NCBI RefSeq assembly: GCF_010587385.1
Contig: NZ_CP047476.1
Coordinates: 1,488,001 to 1,552,000 of the forward strand
Source: Vibrio astriarenae
GTDB taxonomy: Bacteria > Pseudomonadota > Gammaproteobacteria > Enterobacterales > Vibrionaceae
Direction of reading: 5' to 3'
Length of the DNA: 64,000 nucleotides
Below, one piece after another: positions 44,315-53,836 of this stretch. The first letter of the stretch is position 1. Every line of letters starts with the position of its first letter. Under the pieces are notes generated by a model. The model saw nothing but the letters and a program-made list of their open reading frames with translations. It ran no database searches and was not told the DNA's origin. The translations under genes were made by a program, and so were the position numbers.

Positions 44315-45847
44315 TCACGGCTTTTCTACCACTGATATTGGGTCCCCATAACAACTTGGTTCTCGTGGACATGCGGCACCGCGCGCACAAATAACGCGAG
44401 CTGGGCCATTCAAACCACGTTCAATCCAATTGATGTTGAGTATCTTTGCGATAGTGGTGAGGTCTTTACGGATTGTCAAAGGAATCTGGGCGCTGCCTCC
44501 AGATTGGACACACACTTTTTTCAACTGCTCTGCCATACTCACAGCATCGCCCCCTTGTGCTTCTATAGCAGGATTAAGGTCTATTCCGGCACAAAGCACC
44601 CGATTATTGCCTGCTAAATCCATCATGTTTGCAGACTCACAGCAATAGATCCGTGGTTCATCACCAACATGTAAAATAGAGATTTGAGCCGAACTGCCAG
44701 ACTGGGGTTCGGATAAGCGTCTGAAGACCGCCCAATGCTGACAGGGGTCGTTAACCTGACGCATATTTCCCCACGGAAGCGGAATACCATTTCCTCTATA
44801 TACCGCTTTTAGCTTGTTCTGCCCGTAAGCGTCGAAGTAGTGCCAGTGGGGGTAGGGAGAGACCACGGTCATCCGACGCATTGCAACAGAGGGAGAAACG
44901 CCGGCTTTTTGATGAACACTGATTTCATACCCATTACGATCAAGGAGTTGTCTGTAGGGTACTTTCGGACACAAAAGTGCTCCAGCGAAGAAACTCGACT
45001 CAAAATCGCGCCATGCTTGAAGGATATCTTGTGAGTTCAACTCGACGTGAGCGCTCTGATGGATGTTGTCCTCCCATGTGTTCGCGCTGCCTACGAGAAG
45101 AACGTTTTTTAGGCTGTCTCGGTTATGTAGAACGCAATGACCGATATAGACACTTAAATCGTACTTCAATCGGGTTGGGTAGTCCTTTAGGACCTCATTA
45201 AGGTATATCGTACTCGGTGGCTCAAAGAAGGAGCTAATTACCTGTTTACTGCTCACCCCTAGCTCATCCACCACGTCTTGGGGAGTACGCTGTATCCATC
45301 GGATAGTGACTCCCAACGATTTTGCAATATCGATTAAATCTTCAACGCTCATGTTGAGTCGCTTTAAACCGACCTCTTCCGCGGCTCTCTCAAGGTCAGG
45401 GAAATGGTTTTGATTGCTTTCTTGATGGGCGCGAATCAACAAATGAGCAAACTGGCGACCTGTAATTCCTGCCTGAGAGAGCATTTCAGGGATGGCTATC
45501 TGTAAAATGTCATTAGAAAACAGAAAGCTAGGCTCTAGAGCCATGCCACTAATCCCCCCTCTACGCCCTTTGTCTGGGGTTATTGCCTCTTGTTCTGGCT
45601 CATCATCTAGGAACCAGGCGGGGTCTTTTTGAAAAACTTGGGCAATCACCGATAGCATATCCACGCTAGGGACTCGTTTACCTCTTTCTATCATGGAAAG
45701 ATAAGACACAGAGGGGGCATAGTCGGGGTCGATACGTATGCAGCGAGCAGACAAATCTTCCATCGTAAGGTGATTGCGCTTACGAAGGTTGCGTATTTTG
45801 GTCCCAAGAAAGTGGGACTGGCGGACTAAACTTTTTGACAGGCTCAT
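44315..45847 (-). CDS. XRE-family regulator of the RamB/ScfR (DUF2083/DUF3612) type
   Basis: 510-aa transcription factor. The N-terminal helix-turn-helix (about 12-75) reads LGTKIRNLRKRNHLTMEDLS, then APSVSYLSMIERGKRVPSVD. The long C-terminal region has an IrrE-like middle and ends with a cysteine cluster (VICARGAACPREPSCYG), as in short-chain fatty-acyl responsive regulators such as RamB, which control glyoxylate-cycle genes. It is divergent from a malate-synthase-G-like gene, consistent with that role by analogy. Repeated TTGTAAAATT motifs lie at its start. Its 3' end is 15 bp from the qrr terminator, convergent. Confidence 0.82.
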   Translation of the reverse strand: MSLSKSLVRQSHFLGTKIRNLRKRNHLTMEDLSARCIRIDPDYAPSVSYLSMIERGKRVPSVDMLSVIAQVFQKDPAWFLDDEPEQEAITPDKGRRGGISGMALEPSFLFSNDILQIAIPEMLSQAGITGRQFAHLLIRAHQESNQNHFPDLERAAEEVGLKRLNMSVEDLIDIAKSLGVTIRWIQRTPQDVVDELGVSSKQVISSFFEPPSTIYLNEVLKDYPTRLKYDLSVYIGHCVLHNRDSLKNVLLVGSANTWEDNIHQSAHVELNSQDILQAWRDFESSFFAGALLCPKVPYRQLLDRNGYEISVHQKAGVSPSVAMRRMTVVSPYPHWHYFDAYGQNKLKAVYRGNGIPLPWGNMRQVNDPCQHWAVFRRLSEPQSGSSAQISILHVGDEPRIYCCESANMMDLAGNNRVLCAGIDLNPAIEAQGGDAVSMAEQLKKVCVQSGGSAQIPLTIRKDLTTIAKILNINWIERGLNGPARVICARGAACPREPSCYGDPISVVEKP

Positions 45848-45876
45848 TTTGTAAAATTCACATTGTAAAATTTTTG
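45847..45876. promoter_or_regulatory. Direct repeat of TTGTAAAATT at the XRE regulator start
   Basis: TTTTGTAAAATT (45847-45858) and ATTGTAAAATTTTTG (45862-45876) repeat the core TTGTAAAATT with a 14-bp period, immediately upstream of the regulator start. Autoregulation is an inference. Confidence 0.4.
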
Positions 45877-46006
45877 TTGTGAAATTGTAGTTAGTTTTCG
45901 GCTAATCTACCAAGTAAGCGACATCACAAATTTAACCGAAACTTAAACGTGTGTTTGAAATATTCGCTGTACAACAAAATGACGAGTGCTGTGTGAGGGA
46001 ATGACC

Positions 46007-46579
46007 ATGAATATGCTAACGATGAATACAACAACATTTGAGAACAAGAAAAAGCCATTTATCGCTGAAGCTGTTGTCGCGGTCGAAACGCTCGCTGCAG
46101 AAGCAACAGACCAAAAAAGCTGCCAGAGTAAACAAATCTTAGATGAGCTGTTTCCTTTAGAGTCTGGCTCACATCAAGACGTGACGGCTTATATGATTGA
46201 TTATCGCCACTTGGTTGCTTACTTCAAAGATGGCACACATTCAGGTTTACGTCATCCAAAGCACTTTGTGGCCTATAACGGTGAGAAAGAGACGCCGTGT
46301 TCAATATTGTTGCGTGACGGGCAAGGTAGCCATGTTGAAGTGATGATGGGATGCCATCGTGGAACAGGTTGCGTAGAGCTCACCCGTATTGACGATATTC
46401 AAATAGAGTGCTGCTCGACCCTATCGCAACAAAATCAACCGTGTGAAGTAGGTATGCGCCACTGGATTAGTTTGATTAAGAGTGATCGTAAAGGCAAACC
46501 TGCGGCGCGCAGTGAAGATAAAGAGTTTACTGCCAAGGATGGCAATGACTACACGCTTGAAACGTCATATCAGCTTTAA
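46007..46579 (+). CDS. Short malate synthase G-like protein lacking the catalytic barrel
   Basis: 190 aa from ATG 46007, with GAGGGA 6 nt upstream. DELFPLESGSHQDVTAYMID, DGTHSGLRHPKHFVAYNGEK and SILLRDGQGSHVEVMMG follow the inserted domain of malate synthase G, and MRHWISLIKSDRKGKPAARS and EFTAKDGNDYTLETS match the segment after it. The TIM-barrel with the catalytic Arg, Glu and Asp residues is missing, so malate synthase activity is not expected. The gene ends at a normal stop with a terminator behind it. Next to a RamB-like regulator, it may be a relic or a regulated accessory domain. Confidence 0.65.
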   Translation: MNMLTMNTTTFENKKKPFIAEAVVAVETLAAEATDQKSCQSKQILDELFPLESGSHQDVTAYMIDYRHLVAYFKDGTHSGLRHPKHFVAYNGEKETPCSILLRDGQGSHVEVMMGCHRGTGCVELTRIDDIQIECCSTLSQQNQPCEVGMRHWISLIKSDRKGKPAARSEDKEFTAKDGNDYTLETSYQL

Positions 46580-46602
46580 TCAACCCCGCAGCCTAGAAAC
46601 AA

Positions 46603-46634
46603 AAACGACCAGCTTTTGCTGGTCGTTTGTCTAT
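46603..46634. terminator. Bidirectional terminator between MSG-like gene and malK
   Basis: Perfect 11-bp stem AAACGACCAGC / GCTGGTCGTTT with a 4-nt loop. A short T run is present on the minus strand behind malK. Confidence 0.8.
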
Positions 46635-46648
46635 TTATTGAACTTTGA

Positions 46649-47782
46649 TTAAGCGACTTCTAGCTCTTCAAAGTTTACGCCACGCTCTTTGTAAAGGCGG
46701 CGACATGCACGGCCATCGCTATGGAATAGGTGACAGCGGTGTGCAGGAATACCGATGCTCAATGAATCGCCTACTTCAACTTCTAGAGTGTCTGGCTGGC
46801 GGAAGATAACATCTGAATCAGAGCCTTTTAGGTTTAGATAAGCTTGAGTTTCGTTACCTAGCTTCTCTACAATCATCACTGCGCCTTCGATCGTTGCATC
46901 GCCTTCACCTGCTTTTAGCAAGTGCTCTGGGCGAACACCCATAGACATACGCTCACCGCGAGTCACAGTCGTACCGTCAACAGGAATCCAGAAAGAAGTG
47001 CCGTTAGAAAGTTGAACTTTCACGCGCTCTTTTTCAGCTTCTTCAATGAATACACTCATGAAGTTCATTTTTGGAGAGCCGATGAAACCAGCAACGAAGC
47101 GGTTTTGCGGGTAGTGGTAAAGCTCTAGAGGACGACCAACTTGCGAAACGTAACCACCGTCAAGAACGACGATCTTGTCAGCCATTGTCATTGCTTCAAC
47201 CTGATCGTGCGTTACGTAAATCATCGTACAGCCAAGCTTACGCTGAAGCTTCGTGATTTCAGAACGCATCTGTACACGCAGCGCCGCATCAAGGTTTGAT
47301 AGAGGCTCATCGAGTAAGAAAAGATTCGGTTGAGAAACCAGAGTACGACCGATAGCAACACGTTGACGCTGACCACCTGAAAGTGCCTTAGGTTGACGCT
47401 CAAGTAGATGACTAAGTTGTAGAATTTCAGCGGCATGCTCAACACGCTTATCGATTTCAGCTTTGTCTGCTTTCGCAAGCTTTAGACCAAAAGACATGTT
47501 GTCGTAAAGGTTTAGGTGAGGGTATAGAGCGTAGGATTGGAATACCATGCCGACACCACGTTTTGATGGCTCAACATCGTTCATGCGCTCTTCGCCGATG
47601 TATAGGTCACCTGAAGTGATGTCTTCAAGACCTGCAATACAACGCAATAGCGTTGATTTACCACAACCTGATGGGCCAACGAAGACGACAAACTCGCCTT
47701 CTTTAATGTCTAAGTCAACATTCTTAGAAATCAGTACGTCGCCGTACGCTTTACATACGTTTTTTAACGTGACACTCGCCAT
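46649..47782 (-). CDS. malK: Maltose/maltodextrin ABC transporter ATPase
   Basis: 377-aa cytoplasmic ATPase that energises MalFG (E. coli MalK 371 aa). Walker [13 protein letters not shown]-loop [13 protein letters not shown], signature [15 protein letters not shown], Walker [13 protein letters not shown] and the switch His in VTHDQVEAM are all intact. The C-terminal regulatory beta domain (about 240-370) contains MGVRPEHLL. It is divergent from malEFG across a 756-bp control region with MalT-type boxes, the usual enterobacterial/Vibrio layout. A MalT-inhibiting role is possible by homology. Confidence 0.96.
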   Translation of the reverse strand: MASVTLKNVCKAYGDVLISKNVDLDIKEGEFVVFVGPSGCGKSTLLRCIAGLEDITSGDLYIGEERMNDVEPSKRGVGMVFQSYALYPHLNLYDNMSFGLKLAKADKAEIDKRVEHAAEILQLSHLLERQPKALSGGQRQRVAIGRTLVSQPNLFLLDEPLSNLDAALRVQMRSEITKLQRKLGCTMIYVTHDQVEAMTMADKIVVLDGGYVSQVGRPLELYHYPQNRFVAGFIGSPKMNFMSVFIEEAEKERVKVQLSNGTSFWIPVDGTTVTRGERMSMGVRPEHLLKAGEGDATIEGAVMIVEKLGNETQAYLNLKGSDSDVIFRQPDTLEVEVGDSLSIGIPAHRCHLFHSDGRACRRLYKERGVNFEELEVA

Positions 47783-48060
47783 CTTAGCTCGTCCTCGATC
47801 AATATTTTTATCATAGTTACTGCTTTAACTGTTTTAGCAACCAGGCAGTAAAAGTAGGAATTTTAGTAAGGTGTTATACCTAAGTAACCTCGAAAAGTGT
47901 GCGCCTTTCTACATTTCACTATATTGGATTGTACTAAGGTATCCATAGATATGAAGTTACTTGGGTATAATTTTTCGTAAGAACTTAAAGAAAAAGGGTG
48001 ATGAACACATATGGGAAGTCCTGTGTTCCATCACCCACCAAAGCCAAAGGGCTAGTTTGC

Positions 48061-48092
48061 CTCCCCCGTATAGCGAAGACGTCTCCCCCGTA
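48061..48092 (-). promoter_or_regulatory. MalT-type boxes on the malK side
   Basis: Read on the minus strand, TACGGGGGAG occurs twice (near 48061-48070 and 48083-48092), resembling the MalT box GGGGAKGAGG. Confidence 0.45.
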
Positions 48093-48228
48093 AGTAACAA
48101 CTATTACCACGAACGTCTTTGCTATAACAGCAAACTAACTCGGCAATGCAAGCCAGTTACAAGCAACTGGAAAGGGTTCTTACCATCCACTCTTGGATAG
48201 CTGTAGTTTCCCGATTTCTGTCAAGAGT

Positions 48229-48293
48229 CACATCCTCCTAGGTAAACTTTTTGTAGGGGGAGTAGGAGGGGATGAGCAAGGAGGGGGATGAGG
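48229..48293 (+). promoter_or_regulatory. MalT box cluster upstream of malE
   Basis: GGGGATGAG (48268-48276) and GGGGATGAGG (48284-48293) match the MalT consensus GGGGAKGAGG in direct orientation. An inverted GGAGGATG lies near 48230. The 16-bp offset between the two direct copies suggests cooperative MalT binding. Confidence 0.75.
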
Positions 48294-48334
48294 TGGCGTA
48301 GAGAGATCGAGTTCAAAAAAATTGTTGCCATACA

Positions 48335-48351
48335 GGTGAATCCGATCACAT
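48335..48351. promoter_or_regulatory. CRP-like site in the malK-malE control region
   Basis: GGTGAATCCGATCACAT fits the TGTGA-N6-TCACA pattern with one mismatch. Catabolite control is expected for maltose genes. Confidence 0.6.
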
Positions 48352-48538
48352 TTGATTGCAGTTTTGTGATCGCCGTCGCCAACGTCTAAGGATGTGGATC
48401 ACGGATTTACGCCATACTACAAAGGGCGTAGAAACTAGGATGATGAGGTTATTGTCATTTTGCCAGATTATAGCTGAGGATTAGGCGAAACCTCTCTGTG
48501 GTCGAGCCCTACAACACAAGTATAAAAAGGATATGAAC

Positions 48539-49720
48539 ATGAAAAATGCCCTAAGCACAGTAGCACTAAGTACTCTTGTTGCTCTTGGCTCGTTTGGCGC
48601 AAATGCTGCTATCGAAGAAGGACAACTTACTATCTGGATCAACGGTGACAAAGGTTACAACGGTCTAGCAGAAGTTGGTAAGAAGTTTGAAGCAGAAACT
48701 GGTATTAAAGTCTCTGTTGCTCACCCTGATGGTCTAGAAAACCGTTTCCCACAAGTAGCAGCGACTGGTGATGGTCCTGATATCGTGTTCTGGGCGCACG
48801 ACCGTTTTGGTGGTTACGCTGAAGCAGGTCTTCTAGCTGAAATCAAACCTTCTAAAGAAATCAAAGAAGGCATCGTTGACTTCGCATGGGATGCAGTAAC
48901 GTTCGATGGTAAATTCATCGGTTACCCAGTAGCAGTAGAATCTCTATCTCTAATCTACAACAAAGACCTAGTGCCAAACCCACCTAAGAACTGGGAAGAA
49001 GTTGAAGCTCTAGACAAAGAACTTCAAAAAGATGGCAAGAAAGCGATCATGTGGAACCTAAAAGAACCGTACTTCACATGGCCACTAATGGCAGCTGACG
49101 GCGGTTACGCATTCAAATACACTTCAGCTGGCTACGATGTTAAAGACGCAGGTATCGCAAACCAAGGCGTTAAAGACTCTATGAACTTCGTTAAAGGTCT
49201 TGTAGACAAAGGCGTAATCTCTCCAGATATGGACTACTCAGTATCTGAAGCTGAATTCAGCCAAGGTAACGTAGCAATGACAATCAACGGCCCATGGTCT
49301 TGGGGTAACATCGAAACTGCTGGTGTTAACTACGGCGTAACTACGCTTCCTAAGTTCCAAGGTCAAGCTTCTAAGCCATTCGTTGGCGTTCTAACAGCGG
49401 GTATCAGCACTGCGTCTCCTAACAAAGACCTAGCGGTTGAGTTCCTAGAGAACTACCTACTAACTAACGATGGTCTACGCATGGTTAACGACGACAAGCC
49501 ACTAGGTGCGGTTGCTCTTAACTCGTTCCAACGTGAACTTGACGCAGATGCACGTATCGCTGCGACAATGGACAACGCAATGAACGGTGAAATCATGCCA
49601 AACATCCCTCAGATGAACGCATTCTGGGGCAGCGCTAAGAGCGCAATCATCAACGTTGTTGATGGTCGTCAATCTGTAGATGCAGCACTTGCAGATGCAG
49701 AAGCACAAATGACTAAGTAA
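48539..49720 (+). CDS. malE: Maltose/maltodextrin-binding periplasmic protein
   Basis: 393-aa solute receptor of the maltose ABC transporter. Signal peptide [20 protein letters not shown], with cleavage after ANA. The mature part follows E. coli Mal[21 protein letters not shown], then [20 protein letters not shown] and [20 protein letters not shown], ending with a [11 protein letters not shown] region. The ATG at 48539 lies 8 nt after AAGG; the ATG at 48533 is too close to it. Extremely biased codon use suggests very high expression. A strong intergenic hairpin follows. Confidence 0.96.
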   Translation: MKNALSTVALSTLVALGSFGANAAIEEGQLTIWINGDKGYNGLAEVGKKFEAETGIKVSVAHPDGLENRFPQVAATGDGPDIVFWAHDRFGGYAEAGLLAEIKPSKEIKEGIVDFAWDAVTFDGKFIGYPVAVESLSLIYNKDLVPNPPKNWEEVEALDKELQKDGKKAIMWNLKEPYFTWPLMAADGGYAFKYTSAGYDVKDAGIANQGVKDSMNFVKGLVDKGVISPDMDYSVSEAEFSQGNVAMTINGPWSWGNIETAGVNYGVTTLPKFQGQASKPFVGVLTAGISTASPNKDLAVEFLENYLLTNDGLRMVNDDKPLGAVALNSFQRELDADARIAATMDNAMNGEIMPNIPQMNAFWGSAKSAIINVVDGRQSVDAALADAEAQMTK

Positions 49721-49733
49721 GTTCTACCTTTTT

Positions 49734-49755
49734 AAGGAGGGGGTAACCCCTCCTT
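49734..49755 (+). terminator. Hairpin between malE and malF
   Basis: AAGGAGGGG / CCCCTCCTT with a 4-nt loop, then CATTTT. It probably lowers read-through into malFG or protects the malE mRNA end, so that the receptor exceeds the permease in amount. Confidence 0.75.
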
Positions 49756-49798
49756 CATTTTCTCTATTTTTTATTTTATTTCGCTAGCAGGTTTCTCT

Positions 49799-51373
49799 AT
49801 GCAGTCAGTTCAAAGTACAGATGCTATGACATCTCCAGCAACGAGCATGCCGTCAAGTAAAACTGTCTTTATTAAGTGGGCATTACTCGGTTCCGTTGGT
49901 CTGGTTAATGGTTACGCGACGATTCTAATGTACTCGCGTGGTGAGTTGGCTTTTGCACTGCTGACCGTTATCTTAACGGCGCTTGCCCTTTACGTGTTTG
50001 GTAGTAAGAAAACATACGCACACCGCTACATTTACCCTGGTATTGCGGGGATGATTCTTTTCATCCTATTCCCTCTTGCTTACACCGTTGGTCTTGCCTT
50101 CACTAACTACAGTGCAAAGAACCAACTCTCTTTTGAGCGTGCGCAAAGCGTACTTCTCGACAGAACATTTCAAAGTGGTGACAGTTATTCGTTTAACCTT
50201 TACCACGTTGATGATGGCCATCAGATCGTTATTAACAAAGACGGTGAGCTGCTCGCTTCTCCAGTCTTTACAGAATCTGAATTGGCTGACCAAGACTTTG
50301 ACCTAACGCCTGTATCGGCAGAGCAAGGTGAAAAAGCAGCGATTAAAGATATCATTGCACTGCGTTCGAAGCTGTCTGGTATCGACCTAATTTTCCCATC
50401 AGGTGACGCGGTCCGCATGAGTGGCTTGCGTAAGTTTGCTGCGGTTGAACCTCTATACACAGTTCAAGCAGACGGTGAGAGTCTACTTGATAACCGTACT
50501 GGCGATTTATTACGTCCAAACATGGAACTTGGTTTCTTCCAACCAGTCGACGAAAACGGTGAGTTCATTGGTAACACAGTGGCACCTGGCTTTATCGTTG
50601 GTATCGGTACACACAACTTTGAGCGTGTGTGGAAAGACGATGGTATCAAGCAACCTTTCATCAGCATCTTTATCTGGACAATGCTCTTCTCTGCGTTAAG
50701 TGTTGCTTTGACTATGATCATCGGTCTTGTCTTGGCAAGCGTTGTGCAGTGGGAAGCGCTAAAAGGTCGCGCAATCTACCGCGTACTTCTGATTCTTCCA
50801 TACGCTGTACCCGCCTTTATCTCGATTCTAATCTTTAAAGGTCTCTTCAACCAAAGCTTTGGTGAAGTGAACATGGTGCTTGAGAACATCTTCGGTATTA
50901 GCCCAGCTTGGTTCTCTGACCCGTTCATGGCCAAACTGATGATTGTTATCGTGAACACGTGGCTAGGTTTCCCTTACATGATGATTCTATGTATGGGTCT
51001 ACTAAAAGCGATTCCTGATGACCTATATGAAGCATCGGCTATCGATGGCTCGAACTTCATCTCGAACTTTACGACCATTACGTTGCCATTGATGATTAAA
51101 CCGCTAACTCCGCTGCTAATTGCAAGTTTCGCGTTTAACTTCAACAACTTCGTACTAATTCAGCTTCTAACAGGTGGCGGTCCAAACATGATTGGTACGT
51201 CGGAACCTGCTGGCTACACTGACCTACTTGTAAACTACACGTACCGTATCGCATTCGAGGGTTCTGGTGGTCAAGACTTCGGTCTAGCAAGTGCAATCGC
51301 TACGCTTATCTTCCTACTTGTAGGTGCTCTAGCGTTGCTTAACCTACGCGTAACTAAAGTAGCTCAGGACTAA
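49799..51373 (+). CDS. malF: Maltose ABC transporter permease MalF
   Basis: 524-aa inner-membrane permease subunit (E. coli MalF 514). Three N-terminal hydrophobic segments, then the large periplasmic P2 loop (about residues 95-270) characteristic of MalF, then the conserved transport helices. The EAA motif is readable: [20 protein letters not shown], preceded by [18 protein letters not shown]. The [13 protein letters not shown] loop is also typical. It precedes malG by 11 bp. Confidence 0.96.
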   Translation: MQSVQSTDAMTSPATSMPSSKTVFIKWALLGSVGLVNGYATILMYSRGELAFALLTVILTALALYVFGSKKTYAHRYIYPGIAGMILFILFPLAYTVGLAFTNYSAKNQLSFERAQSVLLDRTFQSGDSYSFNLYHVDDGHQIVINKDGELLASPVFTESELADQDFDLTPVSAEQGEKAAIKDIIALRSKLSGIDLIFPSGDAVRMSGLRKFAAVEPLYTVQADGESLLDNRTGDLLRPNMELGFFQPVDENGEFIGNTVAPGFIVGIGTHNFERVWKDDGIKQPFISIFIWTMLFSALSVALTMIIGLVLASVVQWEALKGRAIYRVLLILPYAVPAFISILIFKGLFNQSFGEVNMVLENIFGISPAWFSDPFMAKLMIVIVNTWLGFPYMMILCMGLLKAIPDDLYEASAIDGSNFISNFTTITLPLMIKPLTPLLIASFAFNFNNFVLIQLLTGGGPNMIGTSEPAGYTDLLVNYTYRIAFEGSGGQDFGLASAIATLIFLLVGALALLNLRVTKVAQD

Positions 51374-51384
51374 GGAGGCTCAAA

Positions 51385-52275
51385 ATGGCAATGGTTCAAG
51401 GTAAATCACTTAAATACCGCGTTTGGGCTACTCACATTGCAATGTGGGCATTCCTATCGCTGATTATCTTCCCACTACTGATGATTATCGCTATCTCGTT
51501 CCGTGAGGGTAACTTCGCAACGGGTAGCCTAATCCCAGATAATCCATCATTGGAGCACTGGAAATTAGCTCTGGGCTTCTCGGTTGAGAAAGCAGACGGC
51601 ACCATCGTACCGCCTCCATTCCCAGTACTAACTTGGTTATGGAACTCGATCAAAGTTGCGGGTATTTCATCTATCCTGATTGTATGTCTGTCTACCACTT
51701 CTGCGTACGCGTTTGCTCGTATGAAGTTCAAAGGCAAGAATACAATCCTAAAAGCGATGATGATCTTCCAAATGTTCCCAGCGGTACTGGCTCTGGTTGC
51801 ACTGTACGCATTGTTTGACAAGCTAGGTCAATACATCCCATTCCTAGGTTTGAACACACACGGTGGTCTAATCTTCGCTTACTTGGGTGGTATTGCACTG
51901 CACGTATGGACAATCAAAGGTTACTTCGAAACGATTGATGGCTCGCTTGAAGAAGCGGCAGCACTAGATGGCGCGACACCATGGCAAGCATTCCGTTTGG
52001 TTCTACTGCCACTGTCAGTGCCAATACTAGCGGTTGTATTCATCCTGTCGTTCATCATGGTGGTGGGTGAAGTACCGGTAGCATCACTACTACTTTCTGA
52101 TGTAAACTCGTACACACTAGCAGTTGGTATGCAGCAGTACCTGCACCCACAAAACTACCTATGGGGTGATTTTGCGGCGGCGGCAGTATTGTCAGCATTC
52201 CCGATTACTATCGTATTCTTACTTGCACAGCGTTGGCTGGTTGGTGGTCTAACCGCCGGCGGTGTTAAAGGATAA
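51385..52275 (+). CDS. malG: Maltose ABC transporter permease MalG
   Basis: 296-aa inner-membrane permease (E. coli MalG 296), six helices. The EAA loop reads [20 protein letters not shown], followed by [19 protein letters not shown], and the C-terminus ends [10 protein letters not shown], matching MalG. AAGGAGG lies 6 nt before the ATG. Last gene of malEFG, with a GC-rich hairpin and then a probable sRNA downstream. Confidence 0.96.
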   Translation: MAMVQGKSLKYRVWATHIAMWAFLSLIIFPLLMIIAISFREGNFATGSLIPDNPSLEHWKLALGFSVEKADGTIVPPPFPVLTWLWNSIKVAGISSILIVCLSTTSAYAFARMKFKGKNTILKAMMIFQMFPAVLALVALYALFDKLGQYIPFLGLNTHGGLIFAYLGGIALHVWTIKGYFETIDGSLEEAAALDGATPWQAFRLVLLPLSVPILAVVFILSFIMVVGEVPVASLLLSDVNSYTLAVGMQQYLHPQNYLWGDFAAAAVLSAFPITIVFLLAQRWLVGGLTAGGVKG

Positions 52276-52284
52276 TAACGATAA

Positions 52285-52304
52285 GGGCGACCGCAAGGTC
52301 GCCC
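52285..52304 (+). terminator. Hairpin after malG
   Basis: Perfect 8-bp stem GGGCGACC / GGTCGCCC with GCAA loop, followed by AGTTGTTTT. Weak T run, so it may attenuate rather than stop transcription. Confidence 0.65.
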
Positions 52305-52309
52305 AGTTG

Positions 52310-52497
52310 TTTTGACTGACTCTTCTCGGCTTATGTGGAATAGGGATGAGAAGAAACTTTGGTTTGGCCGCCGACATGTTAGTCAAATGCAACAGTTTGG
52401 TGTTACGCATAGCTGGCTGTCGAAGTATTCCTTACTATATGCGTGCTACGACAGTAAATTTGTAACGAAAGCCCGATGAACATTCGGGCTTTTTTTA
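52310..52497 (+). ncRNA. Candidate MicX-type sRNA downstream of malG
   Basis: About 190 nt of non-coding sequence after malG, ending in a strong terminator: AGCCCGA/TCGGGCT (52470-52476 and 52484-52490) with T7. In V. cholerae the sRNA MicX, a porin-mRNA regulator, lies at this position beside the maltose permease gene (from memory). Internal complementarity (CTTCTC..GAGAAG near 52322-52354) supports a structured RNA. The 5' end is not defined, and homology has not been computed. Confidence 0.55.
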
Positions 52498-52635
52498 TGC
52501 CTGTTTCAAACAGCAGTCTAATGCGCTTTTGATTGTAAGATGATGTTTTTACTTAGTAAAAAGTAGATAGGTTGCATTGCGATAAGGTAAGTGGTTTTTA
52601 TTGCAAGCTAAGAAAAGTGCACAAAAAAAGGAGAC

Positions 52636-52896
52636 TTACATCTCCTTGTTTGATGGTGCACAGCCTAGGTGCTGCAACAGAATATAGAGACTCTCTTGAT
52701 TGAGTGCGACACGCCTGAATAGGTCTGCAAACAGGTCATCTCCCCCAAAGCAAGTCTGAATATAGTGGTTAATTTCAGTTTCGTTATACCCCTCAACATA
52801 CATGGTACGCACCCATTGATACTCAACAGATTGGAGGTTGCTTAGTGTCTGTTCGCTAAGAGTTGTATTCGCCAACGGTGACTCCGTATACATCAT
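52636..52896 (-). CDS. Small soluble protein of unknown function
   Basis: 86 aa, mixed charge with several aromatic residues (LQSVEYQWVRTMYVEGYNET, DLFADLFRRVALNQESLYIL) and a cysteine pair separated by a long spacer. No signal peptide or membrane helix. The start is ATG 52896 or 52893, with a weak ribosome site. The inverted repeat ATCCGTT-N2-AACGGAT lies just upstream. No family recognised. Confidence 0.65.
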   Translation of the reverse strand: MMYTESPLANTTLSEQTLSNLQSVEYQWVRTMYVEGYNETEINHYIQTCFGGDDLFADLFRRVALNQESLYILLQHLGCAPSNKEM

Positions 52897-52899
52897 TAC

Positions 52900-52915
52900 A
52901 TCCGTTCAAACGGAT
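52900..52915. promoter_or_regulatory. Inverted repeat at the start of the 86-aa gene
   Basis: ATCCGTTCAAACGGAT: 7-bp arms with a 2-bp centre, ending 4 bp before the start codon. An operator or translational control element is possible. Confidence 0.35.
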
Positions 52916-53018
52916 TTATCTTAATATCTGAGGAATTAGAACAGAGTTAGATGAAACAAAGATGACAGTTATTGCGTGAGTGAATGTGTCGGCGAGGAAG
53001 TATGACTATTTGAGGGGT

Positions 53019-53045
53019 AAAAAAGCCCAAGCGAGAGCTTAGGCT
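53019..53045 (-). terminator. Terminator of the dCMP deaminase gene
   Basis: On the minus strand AGCC-AAGC / GCTT-GGCT stem with a 4-nt loop followed by T6. Confidence 0.75.
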
Positions 53046-53073
53046 AATATCGAATTCTAGACTTGGCTTAACG

Positions 53074-53526
53074 TTAGTCTTTAGGTGATAACTGGTCGAT
53101 AGGTAACCAGTTCACTTTAACGCCTGCTTGCAAGAACATATCTTGGCTAACTTTGATTTTGTCTCCCCAGCGTGAGAGGAAATCTTCACTCTGTTCTGGG
53201 CAGTGTACAGCGGAAATACCTGTCTGAATGATCTTCGCTGCACAATTCGGGCAAGGGAAGTGAGTCACCCAAATTTCACAGCTGTCTAAGTCGCGTTTGG
53301 CAAAAAGAATCGCGTTCTCTTCTGCATGGAGCGTTTTAAGGTATTTCATGTCTCGATCGTCAGTATCAGCACTATCTGAGATACCATGCGGGTAACCATT
53401 GAAGCCGACCGATACGATACGGTTATTTTTGGTGATGACAGCGCCAACCTGTGTGGACGGGTCTTTACTCCAAGAGCCGACCAGCTCTGCCATCTGATAA
53501 AAGCGTTGTGCCCATTTCGTGATCAT
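53074..53526 (-). CDS. Deoxycytidylate (dCMP) deaminase family protein
   Basis: 150-aa zinc enzyme converting dCMP to dUMP for thymidylate supply. Catalytic motif LHAEENAILFA (zinc His and general-base Glu) and THFPCPNCAAKIIQTGI (two zinc cysteines). The start SWSKDPSTQVGAVITKNN and GFNGYPHGISD are typical of ComEB/dCMP deaminases. Monocistronic. Allosteric dCTP/dTTP control is family knowledge, not visible here. Confidence 0.92.
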   Translation of the reverse strand: MITKWAQRFYQMAELVGSWSKDPSTQVGAVITKNNRIVSVGFNGYPHGISDSADTDDRDMKYLKTLHAEENAILFAKRDLDSCEIWVTHFPCPNCAAKIIQTGISAVHCPEQSEDFLSRWGDKIKVSQDMFLQAGVKVNWLPIDQLSPKD

Positions 53527-53836
53527 AGTGTGCCTTCGCGCAGTTTTTTACTGGAATACGGCACTTAATAGCCGGAATTTTAAGCAAATTCAAGGCTTTT
53601 CATACTTTGAAACTATTCTTTGGCTTTATATCAAGCAAGTGAAAACGACTATACTTACCGGTGTCGGTGTTTAGCGTATACCAATAAAATAGTGTTTTAT
53701 TGGTAAGTCATTGAAAATTAAAGGTTAATTGGCGTTCGGTTTACACGTGTTCGCAACAAACCTTTTGCACCTGGCGGTTAACTGAGTAAAATTGTGGTCT
53801 GTCCAGTTTTCTGGCATGGATTTTTTCGAGGTTTTT
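53527..53836. other. Intergenic region with a perfect hairpin
   Basis: 310 bp with no gene. TACCAATAAAA (53679-53689) and TTTTATTGGTA (53695-53705) form an 11-bp stem with a 5-nt loop and no T run. It lies about 130 bp before the MaoC gene. Nothing else recognised. Confidence 0.55.

Noticed and set aside
46007..46579. Full malate synthase annotation
   Set aside because: The protein is a quarter of the family length and lacks the catalytic barrel residues, so it is not called aceB or glcB.
47961..48200. 79-aa ORF in the malK-malE control region
   Set aside because: It overlaps the MalT-box region, shows no ribosome site, and has composition unlike the neighbouring genes.
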